From: Megaleporinus macrocephalus
Lineage: Eukaryota > Chordata > Actinopteri > Characiformes > Anostomidae
Assembly (NCBI GenBank): GCA_021613375.1
Contig: CM038720.1
Coordinates: 17,254,715-17,318,714 of the forward strand
DNA: 64,000 nt
Direction: 5' to 3'
A model generated the notes under the pieces. That model searched no databases. It saw nothing but the letters and a program-made list of their open reading frames with translations, and was not told the origin of the DNA. Shown one piece after another: positions 12,291-22,152 of this stretch (positions are counted from its first letter, which is position 1; the number at the start of each line of letters is the position of its first letter). Made by a program: the position numbers and the translations under genes.

Positions 12291-14261
12291 TACCCACTTA
12301 CCCAAGCGGAAGAAAAAGCTATGGAGGAGTACATACAGGAGGCTCTAGCCCAGGGTTTTATATGTCCATCCACTTCTCCTGCAGCCGCCGGCTTCTTCTT
12401 TGTCAAGAAGAAAGATGGTGGTCTCAGACCGTGTATAGATTATCGCGGCCTAAACTCTATTACTAAGTCTTATCCCTACCCATTGCCTTTAGTACCTGTT
12501 GCTCTGGAACAGCTCAGAGGAGCTACTGTGTTCACCAAATTAGATCTTCGCAGCGCTTACAATCTTGTTAGAATCCGTGAGGGTGATGAATGGAAGACAG
12601 CCTTTCTCACCACTAGGGGGCACTATGAGTACCTGGTGATGACTTATGGTCTCAGAAATGCGCCTTCTGTGTTTCAGGTATTCATTAATGACGTCCTCCG
12701 GGATATGTTAGGTCAATTTGTGATCGCTTATATTGATGACATCTTGATCTATTCACCTGACTTACCTACTCATATCCAACATGTGCGTAAGGTTCTGTCT
12801 CGTCTGCTAGACAATCACCTGTATGTTAAAGGTGAGAAATGTGAATTTCATATGGATTCAACTTCCTTCCTTGGGTACATAATTAGTCCTGGTGGAGTAG
12901 TTATGGACGACTGCAAGGTAGATGCTGTGGTTAATTGGCCTGTTCCCAATTCAGTACGTAGTCTCCAAAAATTCCTAGGTTTTGCGAACTTTTATAGGCG
13001 TTTTATAAGAAACTATAGTTCAGTTGCCGCCCCTCTAACTTCTCTTCTTAAGGGGAATGCCAAGAAATTAGTATGGAATCCCCAGGCGGAAAGAGCTTTT
13101 GAGGAACTCAAGAGGAGATTCACCACTGCACCCATACTACAACACCCAGATCCCACACAACCATTTGTTGTAGAGGTGGATGCCTCCAACGTGGGAGTGG
13201 GTGCTGTACTTTCACAACGCAGTGGTGAACCTCCAAAACTGAGACCTATTGCTTACTTTTCTCATAAATTATCCCCTGCCGAAAGCAATTATGGAATAGG
13301 GGATAAAGAGCTTCTTGCTGTTAAGCTGGCTTTTGAGGAGTGGCGCCACTGGCTAGAGGGTGCACAACACCTCTTTATTGTATACACTGATCATAAAAAT
13401 CTAGAGTATCTCCGTTCTGCCAAAAGACTAAATTCTCGTCAAGCCTGCTGGTCGTTGTTCTTTTCTCGTTTTAATTTTCAAATTACTTATCGTCCTGGAA
13501 CTCGCAATACCAAGGCTGATGCTTTGTCTCGAGTGTTTGAGGTTGAATCCAATGATAAAGAAAAACCAAAACATATCCTGGACCCTAAGATGTTTCTAGC
13601 TCCCATTAGATGGGATATAGACGTTGACATTGAGCAGGTAAATTTGGTGGAACCTATTCCGGAGGCGTGTCCTCCGGCTAGATTGTTTGTGCCTTTGCAA
13701 TTTCGTGATCAGCTTATTACCTGGGCTCATACTTCTCTCACCTCAGGACATCCCAGAGAGACTAGAACTCTCCAGCTTCTCTCTGGGAGGTACTGGTGGG
13801 AGAGTATGAGTTCCGATGTACATCGTTTTATATCCTCTTGCACTGTTTGTTCAATTTGTAAAACTACTCGCACGTTACCTGCAGGCAAATTAATGCCTTT
13901 ACCCATTCCGTCTCGTCCTTGGTCTCACATCGCTGTTGATTTCGTCACTGATCTTCCTAATTCCCAGGGCAATACTGTCATTCTCACTATTGTCGATCGA
14001 TTTTCTCGTGGGGTTCGATTTTTACCTTGGAATGCTTTTATGGAGAGGTTGGGAATCTCTGTCAGTCTCACTTCAGGTTATCATCCTCAAAGTAACGGGC
14101 AATGTGAACGTGTTAATCAAGAACTTTGGAAGTTTTTGAGGGTCTACTGCCACTATAATCAACATGATTGGTCGGTATATTTACCTTGGGCTGAGATGGC
14201 TCAAAACTCCCTCATTAGCTCCTCTACCACTATCACCCCTTTCCAATGTATGTTAGGCTAA
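12264..14261 (+). pseudogene. pol: Gypsy reverse transcriptase-RNase H-integrase, integrase core deleted
   Basis: One open frame of 665 codons. It has the RT palm with YIDD at 12729-12740 and upstream [17 protein letters not shown], then RNase H ([25 protein letters not shown]), the integrase HHCC finger (HTSLTSGH ... CTVCSIC) and part of the DDE core. The first Asp is at 13938-13940 (AVDFVTDLP) and the Glu at 14106-14108 ([10 protein letters not shown]). The sequence jumps from RGVRFLP to WNAFMERLG at about 14025-14030, removing in frame roughly 45 residues that in relatives hold the second catalytic Asp (the SDRGPQF region). The frame ends at a TAA (14259-14261) where relatives read through into LGYQPPL. 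Confidence 0.93.
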
Positions 14262-14629
14262 CAACCGCCTCTTATGCCATGGTCTGGTCAATCTTCGGAG
14301 GTGCCCTCTGTGGACCATTGGATGAGACGAAGTGAGGAGGTGTGGGAACAGACCCATCAGCGTATTGAGTCTGTTCTAAGACGGCATAAACGTTACGCTG
14401 ATAGACTGACTCAGAGATATATTGGCCCATATAAGATCTTAAGCAAAATTAATGATGTTACATATAAAATTGACCTGCCTGCTCATTATCGTGTTTGTCC
14501 TTCCTTCCATGTGTCTTTATTAAAGCCTGTAGTTCCTGGTCCCCTAGATGAGGCTCTTCCTGACGCCACCCCTTCTCCACCAATCGACGTAGACGGAGCT
14601 CCTGTGTATGCTATTCGTCGGCTCTTGGA

Positions 14630-14700
<71 letters not shown>

Positions 14701-14853
14701 CTGGTAGACTGGGAGGGTTATGGGCCTGAGGAGCAAAGTTGGGTCAAGGCAACTGACGTGTGGGACCCCATCCTCATTGAGGAATTTCATCGCTGCCACC
14801 CATCACGCCCTGCTCTGTACTGTCACAACTATGGTTCATTCCAGCATTTCTGA
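14262..14853 (+). pseudogene. Gypsy integrase C-terminal and chromodomain region, split by a TA array
   Basis: Continues the pol reading after the TAA (PPLMPWSGQSSEVPSVDHW, then RRHKRYADR). It jumps to QRYIGPYKILSKIND, a shortening of about 30 residues compared with relatives. The chromodomain begins YAIRRLLDS, is interrupted by (TA)33 and resumes in another frame as [20 protein letters not shown]. The W-E-G-Y-G-P-E signature is the chromodomain core of this retrotransposon class, which in relatives is thought to guide insertion. This copy cannot encode an intact domain. Confidence 0.88.
14633..14698. repeat. (TA)33 inside the Gypsy chromodomain
   Basis: 66 bp of uninterrupted TA between the two halves of the chromodomain coding sequence. 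Confidence 0.97.
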
Positions 14854-15398
14854 TCTTCCTGACTCCAATTCCCAGAGTGCAACTCCTGATGACATCACAC
14901 CCACATGTTCACAATACACCAATCACACATCACTTCCTCGTTCTGCCTCCCCAGAGTATTGAACACACACACCTGATACTCATTAGACACACACTATGTA
15001 AACATCACACACACTCTCTCTCATTGCGAAGTTTTGCCAAACCCAGTTTGCAATCCTGAGTGTTCTTTCTTTGTCTTCCTATTTCGATCTCTGGTTCTGA
15101 CTTCCCTTGATTCTGACTCTCTCTCTTGTTTATCCCTACTGGTTCTGTTTGCTTGTGTTTTTTGACCTTCCTGGCTCTGACTACTCTTCTGTTCTCTTGC
15201 CTATTCCTCATGTTTAGTTTGCCTGGCTTACAGATCTTTCGTTTTCAACCTTTGCCTGTATCCTGGACTACGATCTTGCATTGCCCCTGTGTTCTGTTTG
15301 TTCGCCTGTTGCTGTTTTATTTGATTGCTAACTTTGTTATTAAATCTAATCTGACTTTTAGCTCTGCGTGCGTCGTGCCAAGTTCTTTGTTTTTGACA
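14821..15398 (+). repeat. 3' LTR of the Gypsy element
   Basis: 578 bp, co-linear with the 5' LTR except for about ten substitutions and the missing 12-bp unit. It begins TGTCACAACTATGG directly after CCTGCTCTGTAC and ends TTTTTGACA. Confidence 0.93.
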
Positions 15399-16026
15399 GA
15401 AAAACAAAGTTACACTAATGGTATGTGCGTGACCAGTCGGCCACTTCCTGAGATCATAAAATGAGCACCCATACATTTTACAGAGAAGTTTTGTTTTTTT
15501 ATCAATTTTATCCTTGTTTTATAAGTATGATAAAAAATCAAATGTAGTAGATTTGTAAAGAAAAAATACAATTTAAATAACAATCACTCTAATCATATGT
15601 GTACAAAAATGGATGTACTTAATTTACATGCACATTGATATGAACACATAGAGCAACTATTCAATGTGACATTTAAAGAGTACACTGTGCTTTTGTTTAT
15701 ATGTTTATAATTCAGAAGCATCTTATTCACTGCATTAATGAAGTGTTTAAATATGTTTTAAATTATTTATAAAAGTTACCTTTTTACATATTATAAAACA
15801 ATTACACTATACAGTTACATCACGCTGCCATCTTAAAAAGTTTTATTTCACATTTTATTCTTCATTTGGTCAGCAGGGGGAGGAATGCACTCAATGTACC
15901 TATACAGTCATTGGTACAAAAGGTGCTAAATGGTTCTCTTTTTTTCTTTTATTCCTACCGAACCATCCACCTGAACTAGAGCGTGCCTTATGTAAATAAT
16001 GTGTAAAGGACATCCTAGTGGGCTGG
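15399..16026. other. AT-rich intergenic DNA right of the Gypsy insertion
   Basis: Mostly AT-rich, no gene seen. TACCTATACAGTCATTGGTACAAAAGG at 15897-15923 (given in parts: TACCTATACAGTC, then ATTGGTACAAAAGG) resembles the GGTAC/GTACC-containing short repeats common in fish, low confidence. Confidence 0.4.
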
Positions 16027-16822
16027 CTTGATTTTGATATTTTACTTTTATATTTATTTATTGAGGACAATGATTCAATATTACATATCTGTGAGTGGTA
16101 AAAGTATGTTAACCATTGCTTTCTGTATCTGGTGTGGACCCCTTGCCAATGTGTCGGACTGATCAAGAGTTACCAGAAGCTTTTAGCTGCAGTTATCGTT
16201 GCGATAACTGCAGCTAAAAGCTTCTGGTAACTCTTGACCAGTCCGACACATTGGCTTGAAGAAAGTTCAGCCCATTTTTGACTAAAGAACAGCTTCAGCT
16301 TCATTACAGACTATTGCATGCCTTGCTCTTAGAATGGTCTTTGTTGATTGACCACTCCTGGTAAGAGTAACGATAGCCTTAAATGTTCTCCATTTTTATA
16401 CAATCTGTATTTAGTGGTTTTGTCCCCTTTTCCAGCCTGATGAGCAACAACAACTTGTTTTGAGGTCCTGAGAAATCTCCTTTGTTCATGCTGTGATGCA
16501 CTTCCACAACCATGTGTTGTAAAGATCGGTCTTATGATTAATCCCTGTTCTTTAAATACAACAGAGAGGCCACACACACCTGATTGGCATCCCATTGTTT
16601 GAAAACACCTGTCTAGAGATTTACATACTTGGTCACTCACAGATATGTAATATTGGACACTTTTATACTCCTAAATAAATGACAAACAGTAATATGCTTG
16701 TCTCTTTTTTGTTTTTTTACATGGGTTCGTTTTAATCAATGTTTAGGACTTTAGAACGCATTGTTATTTATGCAGCAATAAAGAAAATTCTTAAAAGGTT
16801 CACAAACTTTCAAGCACCACTG
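16027..16822 (-). mobile_element. Tc1/mariner element, internally deleted and rearranged
   Basis: The right end, TTCACAAACTTTCAAGCACC then ACTG (to 16822), is the terminal repeat of a common fish Tc1 family. Inside it ATTACATATCTGTGAGTG (left, near 16080) and CACTCACAGATATGTAAT (right, near 16633) are the sub-terminal inverted repeats. Read on the minus strand, 16640-16329 contains the transposase N-terminal helix-turn-helix region as HEQRRFLRTSKQVVVAHQAG, with stops and lost sites. Most of the transposase catalytic region is deleted and the outer left terminal repeat is not visible. A 54-bp fold-back sits at the deletion zone (separate entry). Confidence 0.8.
16145..16255. repeat. 54-bp fold-back (near-perfect inverted repeat) in the Tc1 relic
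   Basis: Arms 16145-16198 and 16202-16255 are reverse complements with one mismatch (ACTGATCAAG against ACTGGTCAAG when aligned), separated by the 3-nt loop TTG. The right arm is in the normal Tc1 order (it continues into CTTGAAGAAAGTTCAGCCC). The left arm is the extra inverted copy. Confidence 0.95.
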
Positions 16823-17039
16823 AACTATTAAATGTCATGAATCAGATGCATAGATTTGAGTAGTTTATATGTCATTAAAGGTGGTCAAATTGTTTTATGC
16901 AACTTTGATGAATAGGGCTGTTATGTGTGTGAATATTAAGTGGGTCACTGTACTAGAAGCATACATAGGTATCTCAATACTTGTCTCCTCTAACAGCAAA
17001 TCACTTTTTTATTTTATTTCATTAAAAATGACACAACCG

Positions 17040-17237
17040 GCACAATTTGCACACTACCGGCAATTATTTATTATTCTCTGTCTGTACTGTGTTGTGTTGT
17101 CTGTCCGCACTTGTTTGTTTGTGTTGCACTTGTGTCTTGTATGCACTGTCTATGTTGCACCATGGTTCTGGAGGAACGTTGTTTCGTTTCACTGTGTACT
17201 TTGTATGTAGTTGAAATGACAATAAAACCCACTTGAC
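17040..17237 (+). repeat. non-LTR retrotransposon 3' end
   Basis: Contains TTGCACCATGGTTCTGGAGG, AACGTTGTTTCGTTTCACTG and the tail GAAATGACAATAAAACCC followed by ACTTGACTTGA. This is a high-copy fish retrotransposon 3' end with the typical TTGACT-repeat tail. I am unsure of the family name. Confidence 0.6.
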
Positions 17238-19900
17238 TTGAAGTAGGCAGGTAACTTCCAACCGCATGACTCCCATTTACAGGAGGCACTAATATTTCAG
17301 TATCCCCTTGACCCAGCACATAGAACACATGTACACATACTGCGGTTAACACTAGCAACTTACCTACAGTTTAGAATTTCTCCTGATTTGGCACTTCCCC
17401 TTAGCCTCCATAGATCCACCATTCCAAGAGCCATTAGTGGGACGCTACATTATTATCTGCTGAATCAGTCTGTCTGAGTGACAGCTATACTATGGCCATT
17501 TACAGGACTGCTATGCTGCGCTTTTCTGAAGTTTGAAAAAAAAATGAAGAGCTTGCCCTTTTTTTATAAACGATTCAGCCATAGTAGTGCTTAGAATAAG
17601 ATTTTCTTCTTAAAAACTGGGGACATCCCCTTATGATGACTTATTTTGGCAGATGAAAGGACCTTTTGAACAACTACATCTACTGTGGGTGGATTTTTGG
17701 GGGGCAGGATAACAGATAGCTAACCCATACGAAACTAGATATGTTACTATGGAAATATACTGTGATTAAAAAAATCTTCAAACCACCATTGCATATCAAA
17801 GAATATACTAAATCTCCCTATAAAGTGAAGCCATGTGGATGGAAAATTCTGATATGGTGGAAATTCTGGAGTGGCCATTCACATTTCAGGGAAGGTCACT
17901 CACAATCCCAGTCACACCTTAAGAACTGTGCATGCCCAGATATCTTATCCAGTTTGACTCCTTTTTTTTTGTTCGGGCATCTATTTTGTGCCAAATAAAG
18001 ATAAAACCACACCTTTGATGAATATGCCAATATACAGCTTTCAAATCTCTCTAGAAGTCCTCTAATCTTAAGTATGCCACATTTCTAAATATACATGATT
18101 TTTATGTGGCATATTCCACAACTGTTCCAATTGCTGCTAACCACTTTTTATTTCTACTCATTTTACAATACATTTTTGACTGTTTCACTGCCAGATTAAC
18201 ACAATGTAGAAGTATGTCTTGTGCAGGATTAAATTGAGGGTTGTTGTATACAATGTGTAAGGGTCTTTGTACCAGCAGTCAGACCAGAAAACTTGTAAAA
18301 GCGATTGATGAATTGTGTTTAAAGGGATTAAGGAAGACCATTAGACATCATTCTCTTTTTCCCCACTTCTTAAAACCACATGAATACAATGGAGGCTTTG
18401 TGAGCCATATACGCTTTGAAAGCAGGAAATACATTACCATGCAAATTGCAGTTACAGGGACTTTCCGTCACATTTCTAACACCAGTGATACACCATTAAT
18501 AATGAGAATCATGTAACTGTGTCCATACACAGTTATTGCTGACATTATTGATAACTATTATTGAAAGGACTTTTTCTTTGAGGCACTTGTTCCTTAAAAA
18601 TACATGTTTTCTGTTTTAAGTTAGGAATAAAGTTCAAAGGGTAAATAGTTCCTTTAGTCAGAGTATGGTGAGCAAAGTAATCATTTCAGCTAGATGTTAA
18701 AGATCCTATGAGCAGAGATCACTACTTGATTGCTAAGTAAAGGTGATTTGATGGATTACAATGGTGTTCTTGCCAATGCTGGTAATACAACAGTGCTTAT
18801 GTTCTCAAATTCAGCATTTGCATGACTCTCAGACAGCTAGTGGTTGCACCTGGTGGTGAGTAAACCTGGGTGTGCCAGTCCTGTCACTCACATGACTGGT
18901 CCATCCCCTCCCACTGACAGGTGAAGCCCCTGACTCACCTGGATTATCTAGAGCCTTTAATGATGGATAGGACCTCACCTGTGACAGGCAACTACCTTGA
19001 GAGTTATTATCTTATTTAAAGTACAACAGCAGTGTACTCTGGGTACTTGCTTTGATCATTTTACTGAATTACAAACATTTTTCGACCTGTATGCCACTTA
19101 GCCTAATATCTAACTATCGATCCTGATTTTATTAAATGGTCGGCTGTATATGGGGAAAAGACCAGAAATAGCCAGTAGCACTCAATAGTGTCACTTAGGC
19201 TGGGGAGGTGTCTACATGGCCTACACACATGTTTAAAAGCAGTACACAGGGTTTGGTTGACCATCACATTGCTTTGTTAAGATATGTATGAGACAGTAGA
19301 GACAGAAATGAAGAACGTGCTCCATCAGAAGTGGTTTTTCTGTGTGTGTGCGTCTAGAAGAACAAAAGAGAATGCATTGCAGTGATCACTCTAGACCATA
19401 TGGTGCTAATGTTATGGGGTTTTCCGGTTTGAAATCAAATACACTTGCACACACAAAAGCTCACGTGCTAACATTAAACAGAGCAGATGACTGGATAAAA
19501 CGGCATAGGCCATGTTTGCCCAATCATTTTAACACATACAATCCTCATATTATATTTAAAATTATATTAAGAAGTATCTAACAGTTTATTTTCAATAATT
19601 AGAGAGCTGTGTATATAAGAGGCATTTTTTATTGGAGTCAGGATGTAAAACCTGTTTTAAAACTACAGTTCTGTGAACGAAACATGACAAATCTCTATTG
19701 GTCTAAATCCATAACAATTACTTGTCGCTAAACCTAAAAATATATTCTTTATTCAAGCATGACCTTCACATCAAATGCCAATATGAAAATAATTTGTATA
19801 GATGTAAAATATGCAAGTATTATGGATTGCTTTACATTCAACAAAGACACCCCCTTCTGGAGCTTCTGGAGCTAGCTACAGGCCGTAAGCAGTGTGTTTT
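17238..19900. other. intergenic DNA, nothing recognised
   Basis: No exon or RNA gene was recognised on either strand. The plus open frame at 18241-18516 has no family resemblance. tubd1, expected here by tetrapod synteny, is not seen. Confidence 0.5.
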
Positions 19901-19908
19901 GTGTGTGC

Positions 19909-19953
<45 letters not shown>
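19901..19953. repeat. (TG)n(GA)n microsatellite
   Basis: TG array with one CGCG interruption near 19908, ending in a short GA run. Confidence 0.95.
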
Positions 19954-19954
<1 letters not shown>

Positions 19955-20931
19955 TGATATTTTACACCAGCCAACCATGAATAAAGTGCTGCTCTCGTCA
20001 CACATCAGGCAAGGGCACCTGACCCATTTGTGCAGCTTAAAAAAAAGGAAATGGAACATGCCAGATTCTTATTTGAATACTAAAACCTGTTTGAACAAGT
20101 GCAATTTGCATAATAGTTTCATTGTAAGCAGCTGAAGCAGCTCTAGTGAGAAAGTGAGACTGGTGTGAGTTCACTTTCATACTACTATTCAAAAGGTTCT
20201 GTGTATATTTGCTGGAAACTATTTTTTTTCTACCCCCAAACTAATTACATTTTAGGCTGTGGAAGGTAGAATTTAACCAAGGAGTTCCAGCACTCTTAAG
20301 TCTACTTTTGAGAAATATGAAAGTTCTCTCTAATTTCAGTTTCAACCATGAAGCATTTAGTTGAACATGTTTCAGCAAGAAGACACCATTCATGTGATTA
20401 ACTAACTTTCATTACAGCAAATTCCCCTTTCAGTGACCAGTTCCAATGAAATGTACATTATCTATTTTCATTCCAACATTACCATTTTCTATTATCATTT
20501 CTATCATCATCTGAAGTTGTTACAGACAAGTGAAATCCCATCAAAGTATCAATAACCACAATTAGTATACTAAATAGCTGCCTGTGCTATCATTTTCAGA
20601 GCAGAAGCACTTCAGTGGCTGGACGATGACTGGCAGATGCTTTAGAATATGGGCTGACCCGCTATTACGGTTTCACTAGATATGTGAGACATGCACTGTT
20701 TATGACTGACTCGCTAAAGCTGGCCGTAAAACTGTCTTTTAAACTTGTACCAGATATATTAGAGATAAATTAGGGATTAAAGAACATTGGCCTCTTAAAA
20801 GTGTGTGTTTGTTTCAGACACTGATATATGGAAACAGGAATAGAGATCCTATAGTGACTTGTTAGTGGGGGCCGTGTGATCCATCAGACAGCAAAAACAA
20901 CCCAGGAGACGGATTGGGAATTCAAAACAAC

Positions 20932-20941
20932 TTTATTTATT
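20932..20941 (-). terminator. poly(A) signals at the 3' end of the vmp1/pri-mir-21 unit
   Basis: On the minus strand AATAAATAAA gives two overlapping AATAAA hexamers, followed after about 10-20 nt by GTTTTGAATTCCC. I see no other minus-strand AATAAA between the vmp1 stop codon (23608) and this point, so it is the likely cleavage site for transcripts carrying mir-21. Confidence 0.55.
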
Positions 20942-21802
20942 TTTCTTAATATACATATACTTATATAAGAACACACATGCATACAGTCATACAGAAAAGC
21001 AAAATTTACCAAGAGAGGGACTCTCCTTAGGAACAGGATGTTCAGAACACTATTAAGGAAAACATACTCCCTGAGTCTGCAAGCCAACCAGACCATTCCA
21101 AAGTTTTTACAACACCAAAAAAAAGCCTCTTCATCACAAGTCTATGGAAAAAAAACAAGCTATCCCTCAAAAGGTAAGTCAGCTTGGCCCTGGATTTTAA
21201 TGACCACAGAATGTGCATTAATTGGTCAAGCCATGACTTTAATTTAACCCAAATGAAAACTCTGGGCAAAAACAATGGATGAACAAATGAACATAATCAT
21301 GAGACCCAAAGACAAAAAAAAAAAAAAAAAAAGTGTTGAGCAACAAAGGCAAGGTTCCAGAGAGGAGGGGGAAGCGTTCCGAACACCAAAACTGTGTCAT
21401 AACAGTGTGTGTTGCAATAAGGTGTGTTCTTTCTGGATTCACAAGAAATTTAATTGGACGAAGGTAAGCCCCGGAAACGCACAGACGAGCACGCACATGA
21501 ACACAGCCGTACGCACCCGAGACGCATGCACGCACACACCCTTCTTAAAGGGAAGAGAGTAGTACAGGTCTGAGCACACATGTAGAAAACGAAAGAAGGC
21601 AATTACTTCCTGTACAAAAAGCATTTACCTTCAAAAAAAAATCCAGATGTTGTTCAATTGATATAGACCTTTCCTCTACCGTGGCAGAGCAGTGGTATTA
21701 AAAAGAAAAATGGCAGTGAAAAAATAATAATAAACAAATAACACCAACACCCACAAGAGGAGAGTACAAATAGGATGCATTTTTGGATGAAAGAGCCCAA
21801 AA

Positions 21803-21874
21803 TGTCAGACAGCCTACAGACTGTTGTCGCCATGCAATGTAACAGCCAACACCAGTCTGATAAGCTATCTGACA
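21803..21874 (-). ncRNA. mir21: mir-21 precursor hairpin
   Basis: On the minus strand a 72-nt stem-loop opens with TGTCAGATAGC and closes with GGCTGTCTGACA. The mature 5p strand is 21867 to 21845 (23 nt, beginning TAGCTTATCAGACTGG and ending TGTTGGC), which is the fish miR-21 sequence as I recall it; the human form differs at the underlying ACTGA and carries a shorter 3' end. The loop is about TGTTACATTGCATGG. The star strand lies at about 21828-21808 (GACAACAGTCTGTAGGCTGT). It sits just downstream of the vmp1 stop codon, as in other vertebrates. miR-21 represses targets such as pdcd4 and pten and is induced by AP-1 and STAT3 in mammals. Confidence 0.98.
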
Positions 21875-22127
21875 CACTGGGAGAGACGGATGGAAATGCC
21901 TGACCCACACGCGAACAGAACAAAATGAAGGGAGGAAAAGAACACTTACCGTGGATAAAGAGGAGAAGAAGGAGGTGGTGAGGTAAGGTGGGGGACCAAT
22001 GATTATTTTCTAGCAGTATGACATAAGTCCCTTCATGGCAATGTAAAATGTGATTCCCATTCAGCGACTAGCGTGTGTGCTAGCTGAGCTCAGTCTAGCC
22101 TCCTGCCTGTCTCTGCTGCTTCTGCTC

Positions 22128-22152
22128 CCTCTCTCTCTCTCTCTCTCTCCCT
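22128..22152. repeat. short (CT)n tract
   Basis: About 25 bp of CT-rich sequence close to the mir-21 hairpin. Confidence 0.85.

Larger units (their letters stand above)
10038..15398 (+). mobile_element. Ty3/Gypsy LTR retrotransposon, chromodomain type, defective
   Basis: Two direct LTRs flank an internal region with the Gypsy order gag, protease, reverse transcriptase, RNase H, integrase, chromodomain, all on the plus strand. The LTRs begin TGTCA and end TGACA. Gag starts 21 bp after the 5' LTR. The coding region is broken by frameshifts near 11605, 11770 and 12270, a nonsense codon at 14259, an internal integrase deletion and a TA expansion in the chromodomain. No clear target-site duplication is visible (AACAC before, GAAAA after), and the sequence before the 3' LTR lacks an obvious polypurine tract. 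The element inserted between the rps6kb1 relics and the mir-21/vmp1 unit. Confidence 0.95.

Noticed and set aside
14608..14853. Tyr-Ile repeat proteins from TA arrays (also at 26340, 27081, 42594, 42700, 51711, 60815, 60876)
   Set aside because: These frames exist only because TATATA encodes Tyr-Ile; they have no domain or splice context. The 14608 frame matters only for its chromodomain tail.
18241..18516. 91-codon plus-strand open frame
   Set aside because: No recognised motif, no splice or promoter context, ordinary for AT-rich intergenic DNA.
20884..21096. Minus-strand 70-codon frame near the vmp1 3' end
   Set aside because: It overlaps the poly(A) signal region and shows no similarity to known proteins.
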